Origin: Acidisoma sp. PAMC 29798
Lineage (GTDB): Bacteria; Pseudomonadota; Alphaproteobacteria; Acetobacterales; Acetobacteraceae
Assembly: GCF_030252425.1 (NCBI RefSeq)
Contig: NZ_CP126996.1
Span: 82,320-146,319 of the forward strand
Length of the DNA: 64,000 nucleotides
Reading direction: 5' to 3'
The notes under the pieces are model-generated. The model searched no databases. It was not told the DNA's origin and was given only the letters and a program-made list of their open reading frames with translations. A program made the translations under genes and the position numbers. This document shows, piece by piece, positions 25,691 through 33,593 of the stretch; within the stretch, counting starts at the first letter, position 1; the number at the start of each line of letters is the position of its first letter.

Positions 25691-26839
25691 TTAACGCACT
25701 GTGACTTCGGGAATCACGGACATGCCTGGTGCGAGAGGATAATTATGCCAGTCATCACCATCAAAAACAATTTTTACAGGCACCCTTTGCACGACCTTCA
25801 CGTAATTTCCGGTCGCGTTTTCGGCCGGCAGCGTACTGAAAAACGATCCCGTGCCGCGTTGTAGACTTTCTATATGGCCGTGCAGAGGGTGGCCCGGATA
25901 GGCATCGACTGTTACGGTGACTAGCTGCCCAACTCGCATGTGCGTGAGCTGTGTTTCCTTGAAATTTGCTGTCACCCAGACCCTGCTGGGGACAATGGCT
26001 AACAAAGCCTGTCCTGGCATTACATAATTGCCGACATCGACCGAACGCTGCGTAATTCGTCCTGCCACCGGTGCGCAGATATGAGTATAACTAAGCTGAA
26101 GCTCAGCATTTTTGACCGATTCGGCGGCTTGACGTGACGAAGCATCGGCCGCGTCAATTTTGGCTTGTTGGGCAGCCAGTTGGGCCTGCCCTGCATTGAC
26201 CGCCTGGCGTGCACTCTCCAATTTTGCGTTCATACCCAACGCTGTCGCCTTGCTTTGATCAAACTGCTGGCGAGAGATCGCATCCGGGCTGCTCGCTTCA
26301 TAGCGAGCCAGGTCCTGCCGCGCCTGCGTGGCATCGGCCTGGGCCACCAGAACCTGGGCATTATCCTCATTCAAATCCGCTTGCATAGCTTGCAGGTCGG
26401 CGCGCGCCTGTGCGGCCTGTGCGGCGGCGTTGGCGGCGTTGGCCTGCGCTTGGCCCAGGCTCACTTCATAATCACGCGGGTCGAGTTCGAGGATGGGTTG
26501 CCCGGCTTTCACTTGGTCATTGTCGCCCACCAGAAGGGCCACCACCGGGCCACTCACGCGCGACGCCACTTTGCTTTGGAAACCGTCGATGAAGGCATCG
26601 TCGGTACTCTCAAACTGCCTTGCATGGAGCCAGTAGCAGAAACCGAGGACGACAAGTGTGCACACAACCAGCAGAACGCCCCCCGCAATCACAAGACGCT
26701 TGCGTTTGGAGGGTGGTGGTTTGCTCACGGCAGGATCGCCTACCCCTGTTTCGATTTCCGTGGCAGGCCCGTGCAAGCTCTGCTCACCTGTGGCATCGCC
26801 GGGGGTTTTAAACCGCTGCTGCTGTCCTGCACCGTCCAT
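25691..26839 (-). CDS. emrA: Membrane-fusion protein of the efflux pump (EmrA/HlyD type)
   Basis: This 382-residue protein has a cytoplasmic proline/lysine-rich leader, one membrane helix (RLVIAGGVLLVVCTLVVLGFCYWL) and a periplasmic part. FESTDDAFIDGFQSKVASRVSG and VKAGQPILELDPRDY form the lipoyl half; a long alanine/glutamine-rich coiled-coil hairpin spans about residues 125-235, followed by YTHICAPVAGRITQRSVDVGNYV. It bridges EmrB to the outer-membrane lipoprotein. ATG at 26839 has AGGAG nine bases upstream. First gene of the three-gene pump operon. Confidence 0.95.
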   Translation of the reverse strand: MDGAGQQQRFKTPGDATGEQSLHGPATEIETGVGDPAVSKPPPSKRKRLVIAGGVLLVVCTLVVLGFCYWLHARQFESTDDAFIDGFQSKVASRVSGPVVALLVGDNDQVKAGQPILELDPRDYEVSLGQAQANAANAAAQAAQARADLQAMQADLNEDNAQVLVAQADATQARQDLARYEASSPDAISRQQFDQSKATALGMNAKLESARQAVNAGQAQLAAQQAKIDAADASSRQAAESVKNAELQLSYTHICAPVAGRITQRSVDVGNYVMPGQALLAIVPSRVWVTANFKETQLTHMRVGQLVTVTVDAYPGHPLHGHIESLQRGTGSFFSTLPAENATGNYVKVVQRVPVKIVFDGDDWHNYPLAPGMSVIPEVTVR

Positions 26840-27006
26840 ATTAAGCTCCTGGCTGAAACCGCCCTGCTCACATTATGGGTAGCCATTCCCACAAGTCAAC
26901 AGAACGGCTACGTTCAGTTCCTATTAAATTCCAAATCTGTTTTGCCGGTAGGTGGATTGGGCGATTTGCGATATAAAGTTCGTAATGAAAGGCGCGTGCA
27001 AACAAA

Positions 27007-27687
27007 ATGCCTACACGAAACCGTTTTTCTGCCTCTTCGGCGCCCCAAACTAGGACTCCGCGCGTTGGCCGCCCGCCGAACACGGAAACCGGGGAGGTTG
27101 AGGCGCGCATACTGGACGCCGCGACGGCTTTGTTTATGGAACAGGGTTATGAAGGTGTCAGCTTTGAGCAAATTTCCTCGATGGCTCATGCAGGTAAGGC
27201 CACGATCTACGCGCGATATGTTAATAAGGAGGCTTTGTTCAGAGCGGTAATCCGGCGTAGCATTGATAAGCGATTGGCGCTGGCTGAAACTGCGGTCGGG
27301 ACGATCGAAAGCGGTGACAGGCTGACTCAGACCACATTGTTTTTGCTAGACAGGATGTTAACGGCGGAGGCCGTCTCTCTAACCCGCGTGGTCATTGGCG
27401 AAGCACCGCGCTTTCCGTCACTGGCTCGATTGGTTGACGAGTTTGGTCGGCAGCGCGCCGTTGAGATTATTTATCGGGTTCTGGCCGCCGAACACCAATC
27501 GGGAGTTATCTCTGACGCAAATGTAGATCGGCTTCCTGATAAAGAAACGGCGAGCCGGTTTCTAGAACAGTTATATCCACCCTTGATTTTAAGGGCTTTG
27601 ATCGGTGAGAATATCGATACAATCAGAAGTGAAATTCCGCGGCGCGTATTGAACACGGTAATACGATTTCGCAGTATGCGAACCTAG
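27007..27687 (+). CDS. TetR-family regulator of the efflux operon
   Basis: This 226-residue protein has a TetR helix-turn-helix (EARILDAATALFMEQGYEGVSFEQISSMAHAGKATIYARYVNKEALFRAVI) and a C-terminal ligand domain of the TetR_C_7/AefR-like kind. It is divergent from the emrA-emrB-nodT operon with a 167-base gap, the usual layout of a local repressor relieved by pump substrates. A short inverted repeat, GAACG-N4-CGTTC at 26902-26915, lies in that gap and could be its operator. The 3' end borders IS3 debris. Confidence 0.92.
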   Translation: MPTRNRFSASSAPQTRTPRVGRPPNTETGEVEARILDAATALFMEQGYEGVSFEQISSMAHAGKATIYARYVNKEALFRAVIRRSIDKRLALAETAVGTIESGDRLTQTTLFLLDRMLTAEAVSLTRVVIGEAPRFPSLARLVDEFGRQRAVEIIYRVLAAEHQSGVISDANVDRLPDKETASRFLEQLYPPLILRALIGENIDTIRSEIPRRVLNTVIRFRSMRT

Positions 27688-27699
27688 AAAATCGGCTAT

Positions 27700-27990
27700 G
27701 TTAGCCTTAAAGCGAATGCACGTCTCGCTCACCCCAAACGTCCGGCACGCCAACGCAATGCTGGCACCCCGCCTCGCCACAGCAACTCCGGCCATCTCGC
27801 GGCGTTGAGATGGCCGGTCTATTTTTTCCCAGAGCCTTCTTGAGTAGCTCATTTTGCATGCTCAGCTCGGCAAACATCCTCTTTAGACGGCGGTTCTCGT
27901 CCTCCATGGCCTTCATTGCTTCGTTCAGGTCGGAGATATCGTCAACTGGTGGCAGGTTGGTCAGCAAAGAGCAGGCATCACCGCCGGGCT
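27700..27990 (-). pseudogene. Older IS3-family remnant (OrfA end and OrfB start)
   Basis: The minus strand shows KAMEDENRRLKRMFAELSM and NELLKKALGK, the leucine-zipper end of IS3-family OrfA. A neighbouring frame shows PSQRREMAGVAVARRGASI and ALACRTFGVSETC, the start of OrfB. Both ends are truncated; the downstream end was cut by the intact IS3 that begins at 27994. Confidence 0.75.
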
Positions 27991-28024
27991 GATTGAGCTG
28001 CTGCCGGTTTAGTGGACACGCACC

Positions 28025-28951
28025 TTAGCCTGACGCTTTGTTCCGCTCGAATTCCATAGGGCTGAGATAGCCGATGGTCGAGTGGCGTCGGCGTAAATTA
28101 TAGAACCGTTCGATGTAGTCGAATACGTCGGCTCGAGCCTGGTCCCTCGTGCGATATACCTTGCGGGCTGTTCGCTCAGTTTTCAGCGAGGAGAAGAAGC
28201 TCTCCATTGCCGCATTGTCCCAGACATTCCCTGACCGACTCATGCTGCAACTAACGTTATGATCTGCCAAGAGCTTCTGGAACTGTTCACTGCTGTACTG
28301 GCTTCCCTGGTCCGAATGATGCAGCAACGCATCTGGTTTGCCGCGGCGCCAGATCGCCATCATTAACGCGTCGGCCACAAACTGAGCTGTCATTGTGACG
28401 CTCATCGACCAGCCCACGACACGACGCGAGAAAAGGTCAATGACGGCAGCCACGTAGAGCCAACCTTCTGCCGTCCAAAGATAGGTGAAGTCGGCGATCC
28501 ACTTCTGGTTCGGTGCTGTAGCTACGAATTGGCGGTCCAGCACGTTGGCAGCCGCCTCGTTCCGCTCGCCCTTGTCGGATGGCAGGCCTCTGCGGCGCGG
28601 TCGGGCCCGTAAGGCTTGCTCGCGCATGAGCCGCTCAATGCGGTGCAAGCCACACACGTCACCCTCGGCCAGGACGTCATGCCAGACGCGCCGGGCGCCA
28701 TAGGTCCGGTCGCTGCCGACGAAGCTGGCCTTGACGTGCGCGCCGAGAATTTCGTCGCTGCGTGCCCGAGCGCTGGGCGATCGGGTGAGCCAGGCGTGGA
28801 ATCCACTGCGTGAGACACCGAGCGCCTCGCAAAGCCACCGCACCGGCCAAATCCCTCGATGCTTCGCCACGAAGCCGAATTTCATATCGACTCCCTCGCG
28901 AAGTAGGCTTTTTTTAGGATATAGTGCTCCGCCTTGAGCTTGCGACCTCAC
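28025..28951 (-). CDS. IS3-family transposase OrfB (catalytic part)
   Basis: This 308-codon frame has HTH_21 and rve integrase domains. MKFGFVAKHRGIWPVRWLCEALGVSRSGFHAWL opens the conserved part. The catalytic triad is visible as KWIADFTYLWTAEGW, LLHHSDQGSQY and the Glu in NAAMESFFSSLKTE. It is normally made as an OrfAB fusion by -1 frameshifting from orfA, whose end it overlaps by 38 bases. It looks intact. Confidence 0.92.
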   Translation of the reverse strand: MRSQAQGGALYPKKSLLREGVDMKFGFVAKHRGIWPVRWLCEALGVSRSGFHAWLTRSPSARARSDEILGAHVKASFVGSDRTYGARRVWHDVLAEGDVCGLHRIERLMREQALRARPRRRGLPSDKGERNEAAANVLDRQFVATAPNQKWIADFTYLWTAEGWLYVAAVIDLFSRRVVGWSMSVTMTAQFVADALMMAIWRRGKPDALLHHSDQGSQYSSEQFQKLLADHNVSCSMSRSGNVWDNAAMESFFSSLKTERTARKVYRTRDQARADVFDYIERFYNLRRRHSTIGYLSPMEFERNKASG

Positions 28952-29171
28952 GCCGCAGACGATCTATCTCCTGCTGATCCGGCTTGAGCTGGCCCTGGCC
29001 CGGAAACGCCTGCCCAGGATCCGAGGTAACCTCCTTGATCCATCGTCGCAGAATGCTTTCGCCCACATCCAGGTCCCGGCTGGCCTGCACCAATGAAATC
29101 CCACGTTCATTAACTAGCCGGACCGCCTCCAGCTTGAACTCCCGGCTGAACTGTCGTCGCGTCATTTGCAT
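28914..29171 (-). CDS. IS3-family OrfA (DNA-binding)
   Basis: This 85-residue protein has the helix-turn-helix of transposase_8: RRQFSREFKLEAVRLVNERG, then SRDLDVGESILRRWIKEV, and a basic zipper EIDRLRREVAS. The ATG at 29171 lies near the right terminus of the element. The overlap with orfB contains the likely frameshift site (a run of six A/T near 28911-28916). Confidence 0.9.
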   Translation of the reverse strand: MQMTRRQFSREFKLEAVRLVNERGISLVQASRDLDVGESILRRWIKEVTSDPGQAFPGQGQLKPDQQEIDRLRREVASSRRSTIS

Positions 29172-29407
29172 CCTCCAATCTCGCGAAACACCTTAATCTC
29201 GGTGTCCACCAAACCGGCAGCAGCTCAGATAGCGGGGGTGCAATCAGCGACCGGAGTGCCGCTCATCGTGACAAGTCGTGGGCCTGGCCGGGAAAATGCG
29301 AGCTTTTCTTTATTCCCGCCAGCGGCAATTGAGATGTGCTTGGCGGGCAGCGATTTAGCCGGCGCCCACGACCTAGTCGGCAGTCGAACCGCTCCCTAGA
29401 GGGTGTT

Positions 29408-29590
29408 ATGAACCTGCGGCTCCTCTACGAGCAGACCTCGGTGATCGTAACTACGAACCTCGCCTTCGGCGAGTGGCCGAGCATGTTCGGCGACGCCAAG
29501 ATGACCACGGCCCTACTCGACCGCCTGACCCACCACTGCGACATCGTCGAGACCGGCAACGAGAGCTGGCGCCTCAAGAACTGCGCCTGA
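29408..29590 (+). pseudogene. IS21-family istB C-terminal remnant
   Basis: The sequence reads [20 protein letters not shown] and then [20 protein letters not shown] before a stop, the C-terminal end of IstB ATPases. It is followed by TGGGGTCCTTTTTG, the inner terminal repeat of that IS21, into which ISL3 copy B has inserted. The outer tip (CACGCCGATTGACA) reappears after copy B at 31361-31374. From 29231 to 29407 I recognise nothing. Confidence 0.85.
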
Positions 29591-29703
29591 GTTCTCCCCC
29601 CTCCACCAGAAATCGACACCGCATTGATGTGCAACCCTTCGCCTACGGCTCAGGAGCGCACACCAATACAGCGGCGTCAGCAGAACAAGTGGGGTCCTTT
29701 TTG

Positions 29704-31353
29704 GGCTCTGACTCACTTTTGATTGAATGGGGTGCTGTCTGGCTCGGATCATCGAGGGAGTTCGTTACCATACCCCAAATTTTTCGCGCCACTGCTCTCG
29801 TTCCACGCGGTTTCGTCGTCGATGAGGTCACGAGCGATGGCGCGAGCGCGCTGATCACCGTGCGCTCTGTTCAAACCGCGAGCGTCTGTCCTGGGTGTGG
29901 AACGCAATCCGGCAGTGTTCATAGCCGATATCATCGGTGCTTGGCGGACCTGCCGATCGCTGGGCGTCCGGTTCGCCTCAGGGTGCGAGCGCGTCGGTTC
30001 TATTGTCGGACCGTTCTATGCGGGCGGCGTGTGTTCGCCGAGCGCTTCGACGATGACGTGCTAGTCCCGTGGGCACGCAGAACGGCGCGTCTCGATCATA
30101 TTGTCCATCATCTTGGTCTGGCACTGGGCGGCCGACCGGCGGCCAGCTTTGCGCGTCGGCTCATGGTGCCGGTCAGCAGGGATACGTTGCTGCGGGTCAT
30201 CCGCCGACGCGGCAGTCCGCCTTTTGTGCGGCCGACCGTCATCGGGATCGACGACTGGGCGTGGCGGCGCAATCACCGCTACGGAACGCTGATCTGTGAT
30301 TTGGAGCGGCGGCGAACGATCGCGCTTCTGCCTGATCGTGAGCCCGCGACAGCAAGGGAATGGCTGTCGCAGCAGCCGCAGATCGCAGTGGTTGCGCGCG
30401 ATCGTGGCGGGGCATACGCCCTCGCCACGGCCAAAGCGTTGCCCGATGCGACCCAGGTTGCCGACCGCTGGCACCTTATGGAAAATGCGAGCCGCGCCTT
30501 TCTCGATGCGGTCCGAAAGTCGATACGTCAGATCCGCTCTGTGATCGGCGCGGCCACGATCAACCCCAGCCTGCTCACCGCTGCCGAACGGATCCAATAC
30601 GAAGGCTATCTCCGCCGAGAAGAAGACAACGCCGCCATTCTCTGCCTGGCCAAGGACGGGATCGCGATCAAGGAGATCATGCGCCGAACCGGATACAGCC
30701 GCGGCCTCGTCCGGCGGATCTTGCGTGGACAGCGCTCCGATATCTTCCGCATGCGGGAGAGCTCGCTCGAGCTGTATCTGCCTTGGCTTGACGAGCGCTG
30801 GGCCGCTGGTGATCGCAACGCAGCTGCACTTTGGCGGCTGCTGAAGCAGAAGGGTTTTCGCGGTTGCATGCGCGTCGTCAGCGAATGGGCCACGCGTCGG
30901 CGCCAAGAGGACAAAACAGATAACGCGCCGAGCCGAACACCTGCGGCACGAACCATTGCGCGGTTGCTGACCATCAGTCGCGATCAGCTGTCGCGGTCCG
31001 AAGCGGTCACGGTGGCCGCCATCGAGGCCGGTGTGCCGCTCCTCGTGCAAGCACGCAAGATCGTTGCCGGTTTTCAAGCGATGGTGCGCAAGCGATGCCT
31101 GGACATGCTCGACCCATGGTTAGAGCGGGCGCAACCGAGCCTCGTCATGTCGTTCGCCAACGGCGTCCTCAGGGACAAAGCGGCTGTCACCGCTGCGATC
31201 ACATCGGCCTGGTCAAACGGACAGACCGAGGGTCAGATCACAAAGCTGAAGCTCGTCAAACGCCAGATGTATGGTCGAGGGAAGCTCGATCTCCTTCAGG
31301 CGCGCGTTATTGGCCCCTATGAGCTCGACATCCACCAAAAGTGAGTCAGAGCC
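29704..31353 (+). mobile_element. ISL3-family insertion sequence, copy B
   Basis: Ends are GGCTCTGACTCAC (29704) and GTGAGTCAGAGCC (to 31353). The left flank ends CCTTTTTG and the right flank starts CCTTTTGC, so an 8-bp duplication with one T lost is plausible. Restoring it rebuilds an IS21 terminus running from the istB remnant to the tip TTGACA. The copy lies in the opposite orientation to copy A at 1767-3417. Confidence 0.88.
29737..31344 (+). CDS. tnpA: ISL3-family transposase (copy B), start codon uncertain
   Basis: The protein is nearly identical to copy A, with the same zinc finger, DDE region and C-terminal SNGQTEGQITKLKLVKRQMYGR. The initiation codons differ: where copy A has GTG-TGG-CTC this copy has GTC-TGG-CTC, and where copy A has the ATG of MPQTF this copy has ATA. 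The frame is open far upstream (from 29473) through the IS21 remnant, so translation would need an upstream or TTG start. The coding interval given is that equivalent to copy A. Confidence 0.8.
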   Translation, partial: VWLGSSREFVTIPQIFRATALVPRGFVVDEVTSDGASALITVRSVQTASVCPGCGTQSGSVHSRYHRCLADLPIAGRPVRLRVRARRFYCRTVLCGRRVFAERFDDDVLVPWARRTARLDHIVHHLGLALGGRPAASFARRLMVPVSRDTLLRVIRRRGSPPFVRPTVIGIDDWAWRRNHRYGTLICDLERRRTIALLPDREPATAREWLSQQPQIAVVARDRGGAYALATAKALPDATQVADRWHLMENASRAFLDAVRKSIRQIRSVIGAATINPSLLTAAERIQYEGYLRREEDNAAILCLAKDGIAIKEIMRRTGYSRGLVRRILRGQRSDIFRMRESSLELYLPWLDERWAAGDRNAAALWRLLKQKGFRGCMRVVSEWATRRRQEDKTDNAPSRTPAARTIARLLTISRDQLSRSEAVTVAAIEAGVPLLVQARKIVAGFQAMVRKRCLDMLDPWLERAQPSLVMSFANGVLRDKAAVTAAITSAWSNGQTEGQITKLKLVKRQMYGRGKLDLLQARVIGPYELDIHQK

Positions 31354-31403
31354 CCTTTTGCACGCCGATTGACATTCCCACCGCTCGGCGCTGACCTATT
31401 CGG

Positions 31404-31913
31404 TCAGGGACCAAAGGCATCCAACTCTCCAATATGACGCAGGACGATACGGTGGGTTTCCGCGGCAAAGGCCCGGAGTTTCGGGTCGCTGCCGGATTTT
31501 GCCTCCACGGCGAAGGCGGCGCCGTCCTTTACATGGATGACTTTCATTTCGGCTAGGTACGCAGCGTCGAAGGCGCGGCCAGATGTGCCTCTCAGGCTAT
31601 CGAGTTCGTGCTGGAACTCGGCGTTCAAAGTGTCTGGGAAGGTGACTCCTGCCGCGGTGGCGATCGTCTTGAGCTTCGCGCCAACCAGAGTGTGGTCATG
31701 CGCTTCGGTCGCTCCCTGGTCCCGTATGTCCTGGGTGTTACCCTGAGCAGCCCCCGCTTCTCCGGCCGCGACCTCGAACATGCCCCCCTGGCTCACCTTC
31801 GCAATGAAGGTTCGGTCCTCTGACGAGACCATATTTGCCGCATGGGCGCAGTTTAGGCTGAACATGGCGGATAGGAGCAGTGCCGGGAAAATATATCGCA
31901 AAGCGACCTCCAT
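31404..31913 (-). CDS. DUF4142 periplasmic protein
   Basis: This 169-residue protein has a signal peptide (LRYIFPALLLSAMFSLNCAHA, cleavage near residue 25) and a DUF4142 four-helix domain: DRTFIAKVSQGGMFEVAAGEAGAAQG, then HDHTLVGAKLKTIATAAGV and the final HRIVLRHIGELDAF. The family is ferritin-like in fold prediction and common in soil and plant-associated bacteria, but its role is not established. ATG at 31913 is possible, but GGAGG five bases before a TTG at 31901 suggests that start instead. It stands alone between an ISL3 element and the iron-uptake remnant. Confidence 0.85.
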   Translation of the reverse strand: MEVALRYIFPALLLSAMFSLNCAHAANMVSSEDRTFIAKVSQGGMFEVAAGEAGAAQGNTQDIRDQGATEAHDHTLVGAKLKTIATAAGVTFPDTLNAEFQHELDSLRGTSGRAFDAAYLAEMKVIHVKDGAAFAVEAKSGSDPKLRAFAAETHRIVLRHIGELDAFGP

Positions 31914-32080
31914 AGGTTTTTCGCGTCACTTATCTGGTCACGAATGCCGCTGCGCCTACCCTCCGCGATATCCACAAATATCGGAAGGCGGCCGCTGCCG
32001 GAGGGATACGGCGCTATCCATGCAGGCACGGCTCCAATCTAGCCGCTCTGCCTGATGGAGACGCGTCAGATTGGCCCGCC

Positions 32081-32360
32081 TCATAATCGCCACTCCAGGC
32101 AGCTTGTGACGGAGGTCGCGACGACGCTGGTGACGAGGGTGGTGGCCGCGATGAGGGCGACGGTATTGAGCAGTAACTGCGCGACCAGCGGGCGAAACAG
32201 CAGCAGACGTGCATCGGAAAAGCCGACGTCGAGTGCGAGGCCGCCTGTCCAGACGATGGGAACCAGAACGAGCAGACCCGCGAGGAGACCGGCCGCCAGG
32301 AGGGCGGCCGGGGGACGACGCGTCGGTGTCCAACGCACGCGAAGACGACCGGAAGTGACC
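32081..32360 (-). pseudogene. Iron(III) ABC permease, N-terminal stub
   Basis: Immediately downstream of the binding-protein stop, the minus strand encodes a basic leader and two hydrophobic segments (PAALLAAGLLAGLLVLVPIVW, then LLLNTVALIAATTLVTSVVA). This is the standard opening of FbpB-type permeases, in which LLLNTVAL is characteristic. A stop follows at 32081, where about 450 more residues would be expected. A GTG near 32335 could start it. Between 31914 and 32080 nothing recognisable remains, so the permease end and any ATPase gene were lost. Confidence 0.7.
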
Positions 32361-33392
32361 TTAGATGAGCCCTGCCTCACGGAGGAGTTGTGCGGCCGGG
32401 CGGTCGTCACCCAGCTTTTCGAGGGAGATCGCCGGAGGCTGGAGTTGGGCGCGGGGCTTCATCATCGGATTGACCGGCACGCCCTCGGCCAGCGGATACT
32501 CGAAATCGACGTCCGAGGACGCGAGCATGGTCTGGGTCGGCTTTGAGACCAGGAAGGCGAGGAATTTCTGCGCAGCGTCCTTGTTTTTGGAAGACGCCAA
32601 GATGGCAGCGCCCGAGATATTCACCAGCGCGCCGGCGTCGCCATTGGTGAAGTGATGGATTTGCGCATGGGACTTTGCCACGCCCTGTTCGGTGACGAGC
32701 CGCGCCCAGTAATAGCTGTTGATAATGCCGGTCGCGACGGCGCCCCGATCGACCGCTGCGACGACGGCTTCGTCATCATCGAAGACCTGCGCATTGGCCT
32801 TCAGCCCCTGGAGCCATGCGAGCGTCGCGTCATGCCCCTTGAGGGCCAGGACGGCGCTGACCAGCGGCAGAAAGTCGCTGTCGCTCGGGGCGATGGCGAT
32901 CTTGTTCTTCCACGCGGGCTTGGCGAGATCGAGCAGCGACACCGGTAAGGCGCTGTCCTGGATCAAGGCCGGATTGAATGTCAGCACATTCTCCCGCGCC
33001 AGGACCCCGACCCAGTTGCCACTTGGGGCGCTATCTGTGGGCGGCACAGCCGAAAGCGTGGACGGATTGACGGAGGTGAGCAGCTTCTTTTCATCGAGAA
33101 GCATCAGTTCCGGCGAATTTTCCGTCATGAAGACGTCTGCCGAAGAGGACGAACCTTCCTGGACGAGCTGGTTCGCAATGTCCGGCCCTTCACCTGCATG
33201 CGATTGGACCTGGATACCCGTCTGCTTCGTGAAGGCGGTGGTGAGCATGTCGATCACCTGCTCGTGCTGTGCCGAGTACAGGGTCAGCACCGGCGCATCG
33301 GCGGCGTGTACGGGTGTCGCGGAGGATAGGGTAAGGACGACGGCTGGCGCGCCGACGGCGAGCCAGTAGCGGGCCAGACTGGTTTTCAACAC
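32361..33392 (-). CDS. fbpA: Periplasmic iron(III)-binding protein of an ABC importer
   Basis: This 343-residue type II periplasmic binding protein has a signal peptide ending THVHAAD-like at about residue 31 (VLTLSSATPVHAADA). LTLYSAQHEQVIDMLTTAFTKQTGI, then GGEGPDIANQL-type and ADVFMTEN follow. The adjacent tyrosines in IINSYYWARLV fit the Tyr-Tyr iron ligand pair of FbpA/FutA proteins. The start is a GTG at 33392 without a clear ribosome site. Its permease is truncated and no ATPase gene is present, so the importer cannot work from this locus alone. A strong stem-loop lies 25 bases upstream. Confidence 0.88.
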   Translation of the reverse strand: MLKTSLARYWLAVGAPAVVLTLSSATPVHAADAPVLTLYSAQHEQVIDMLTTAFTKQTGIQVQSHAGEGPDIANQLVQEGSSSSADVFMTENSPELMLLDEKKLLTSVNPSTLSAVPPTDSAPSGNWVGVLARENVLTFNPALIQDSALPVSLLDLAKPAWKNKIAIAPSDSDFLPLVSAVLALKGHDATLAWLQGLKANAQVFDDDEAVVAAVDRGAVATGIINSYYWARLVTEQGVAKSHAQIHHFTNGDAGALVNISGAAILASSKNKDAAQKFLAFLVSKPTQTMLASSDVDFEYPLAEGVPVNPMMKPRAQLQPPAISLEKLGDDRPAAQLLREAGLI

Positions 33393-33416
33393 GGGAGAGA
33401 TCCGTTAGCCAGGCTA

Positions 33417-33447
33417 GTCGTCGCGAACGCATCTCGTTCGCAACGAC
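33417..33447. promoter_or_regulatory. 31-base stem-loop or operator upstream of fbpA
   Basis: GTCGTCGCGAACG and CGTTCGCAACGAC pair over 12 of 13 positions around a CATCT loop. It lies 25 bases upstream of the GTG start of the iron-binding protein. It could be a regulator-binding palindrome or a leader hairpin. It is not AT-rich and does not resemble a Fur box. Confidence 0.5.
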
Positions 33448-33593
33448 CACCCTCTCTCGTCCGATCGTCAAAGATCGGCACTGGCGCGCAAGGCGCGGAT
33501 TGGGCGATCACTGGCTGTGCTTAAGGATGAGACGGTGATGGCCGATTGCCGATTGCCGCCTGGACGCAGCCTAATTGCCAATGAGACCGCCCG

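Larger units (their letters stand above)
27994..29227 (-). mobile_element. IS3-family insertion sequence with GAT target duplication
   Basis: TGAGCTGCTGCCGGTTT at 27994 is mirrored by AAACCGGCAGCAGCTCA ending at 29227. GAT occurs immediately outside both ends (27991-27993 and 29228-29230), a 3-bp target duplication as expected for IS3. The element carries overlapping orfA and orfB and looks complete. It landed inside an older IS pile. Confidence 0.9.

Noticed and set aside
26902..26915. GAACG-N4-CGTTC inverted repeat as a TetR operator feature
   Set aside because: Five-base arms are too short to list separately; mentioned only under the regulator gene.
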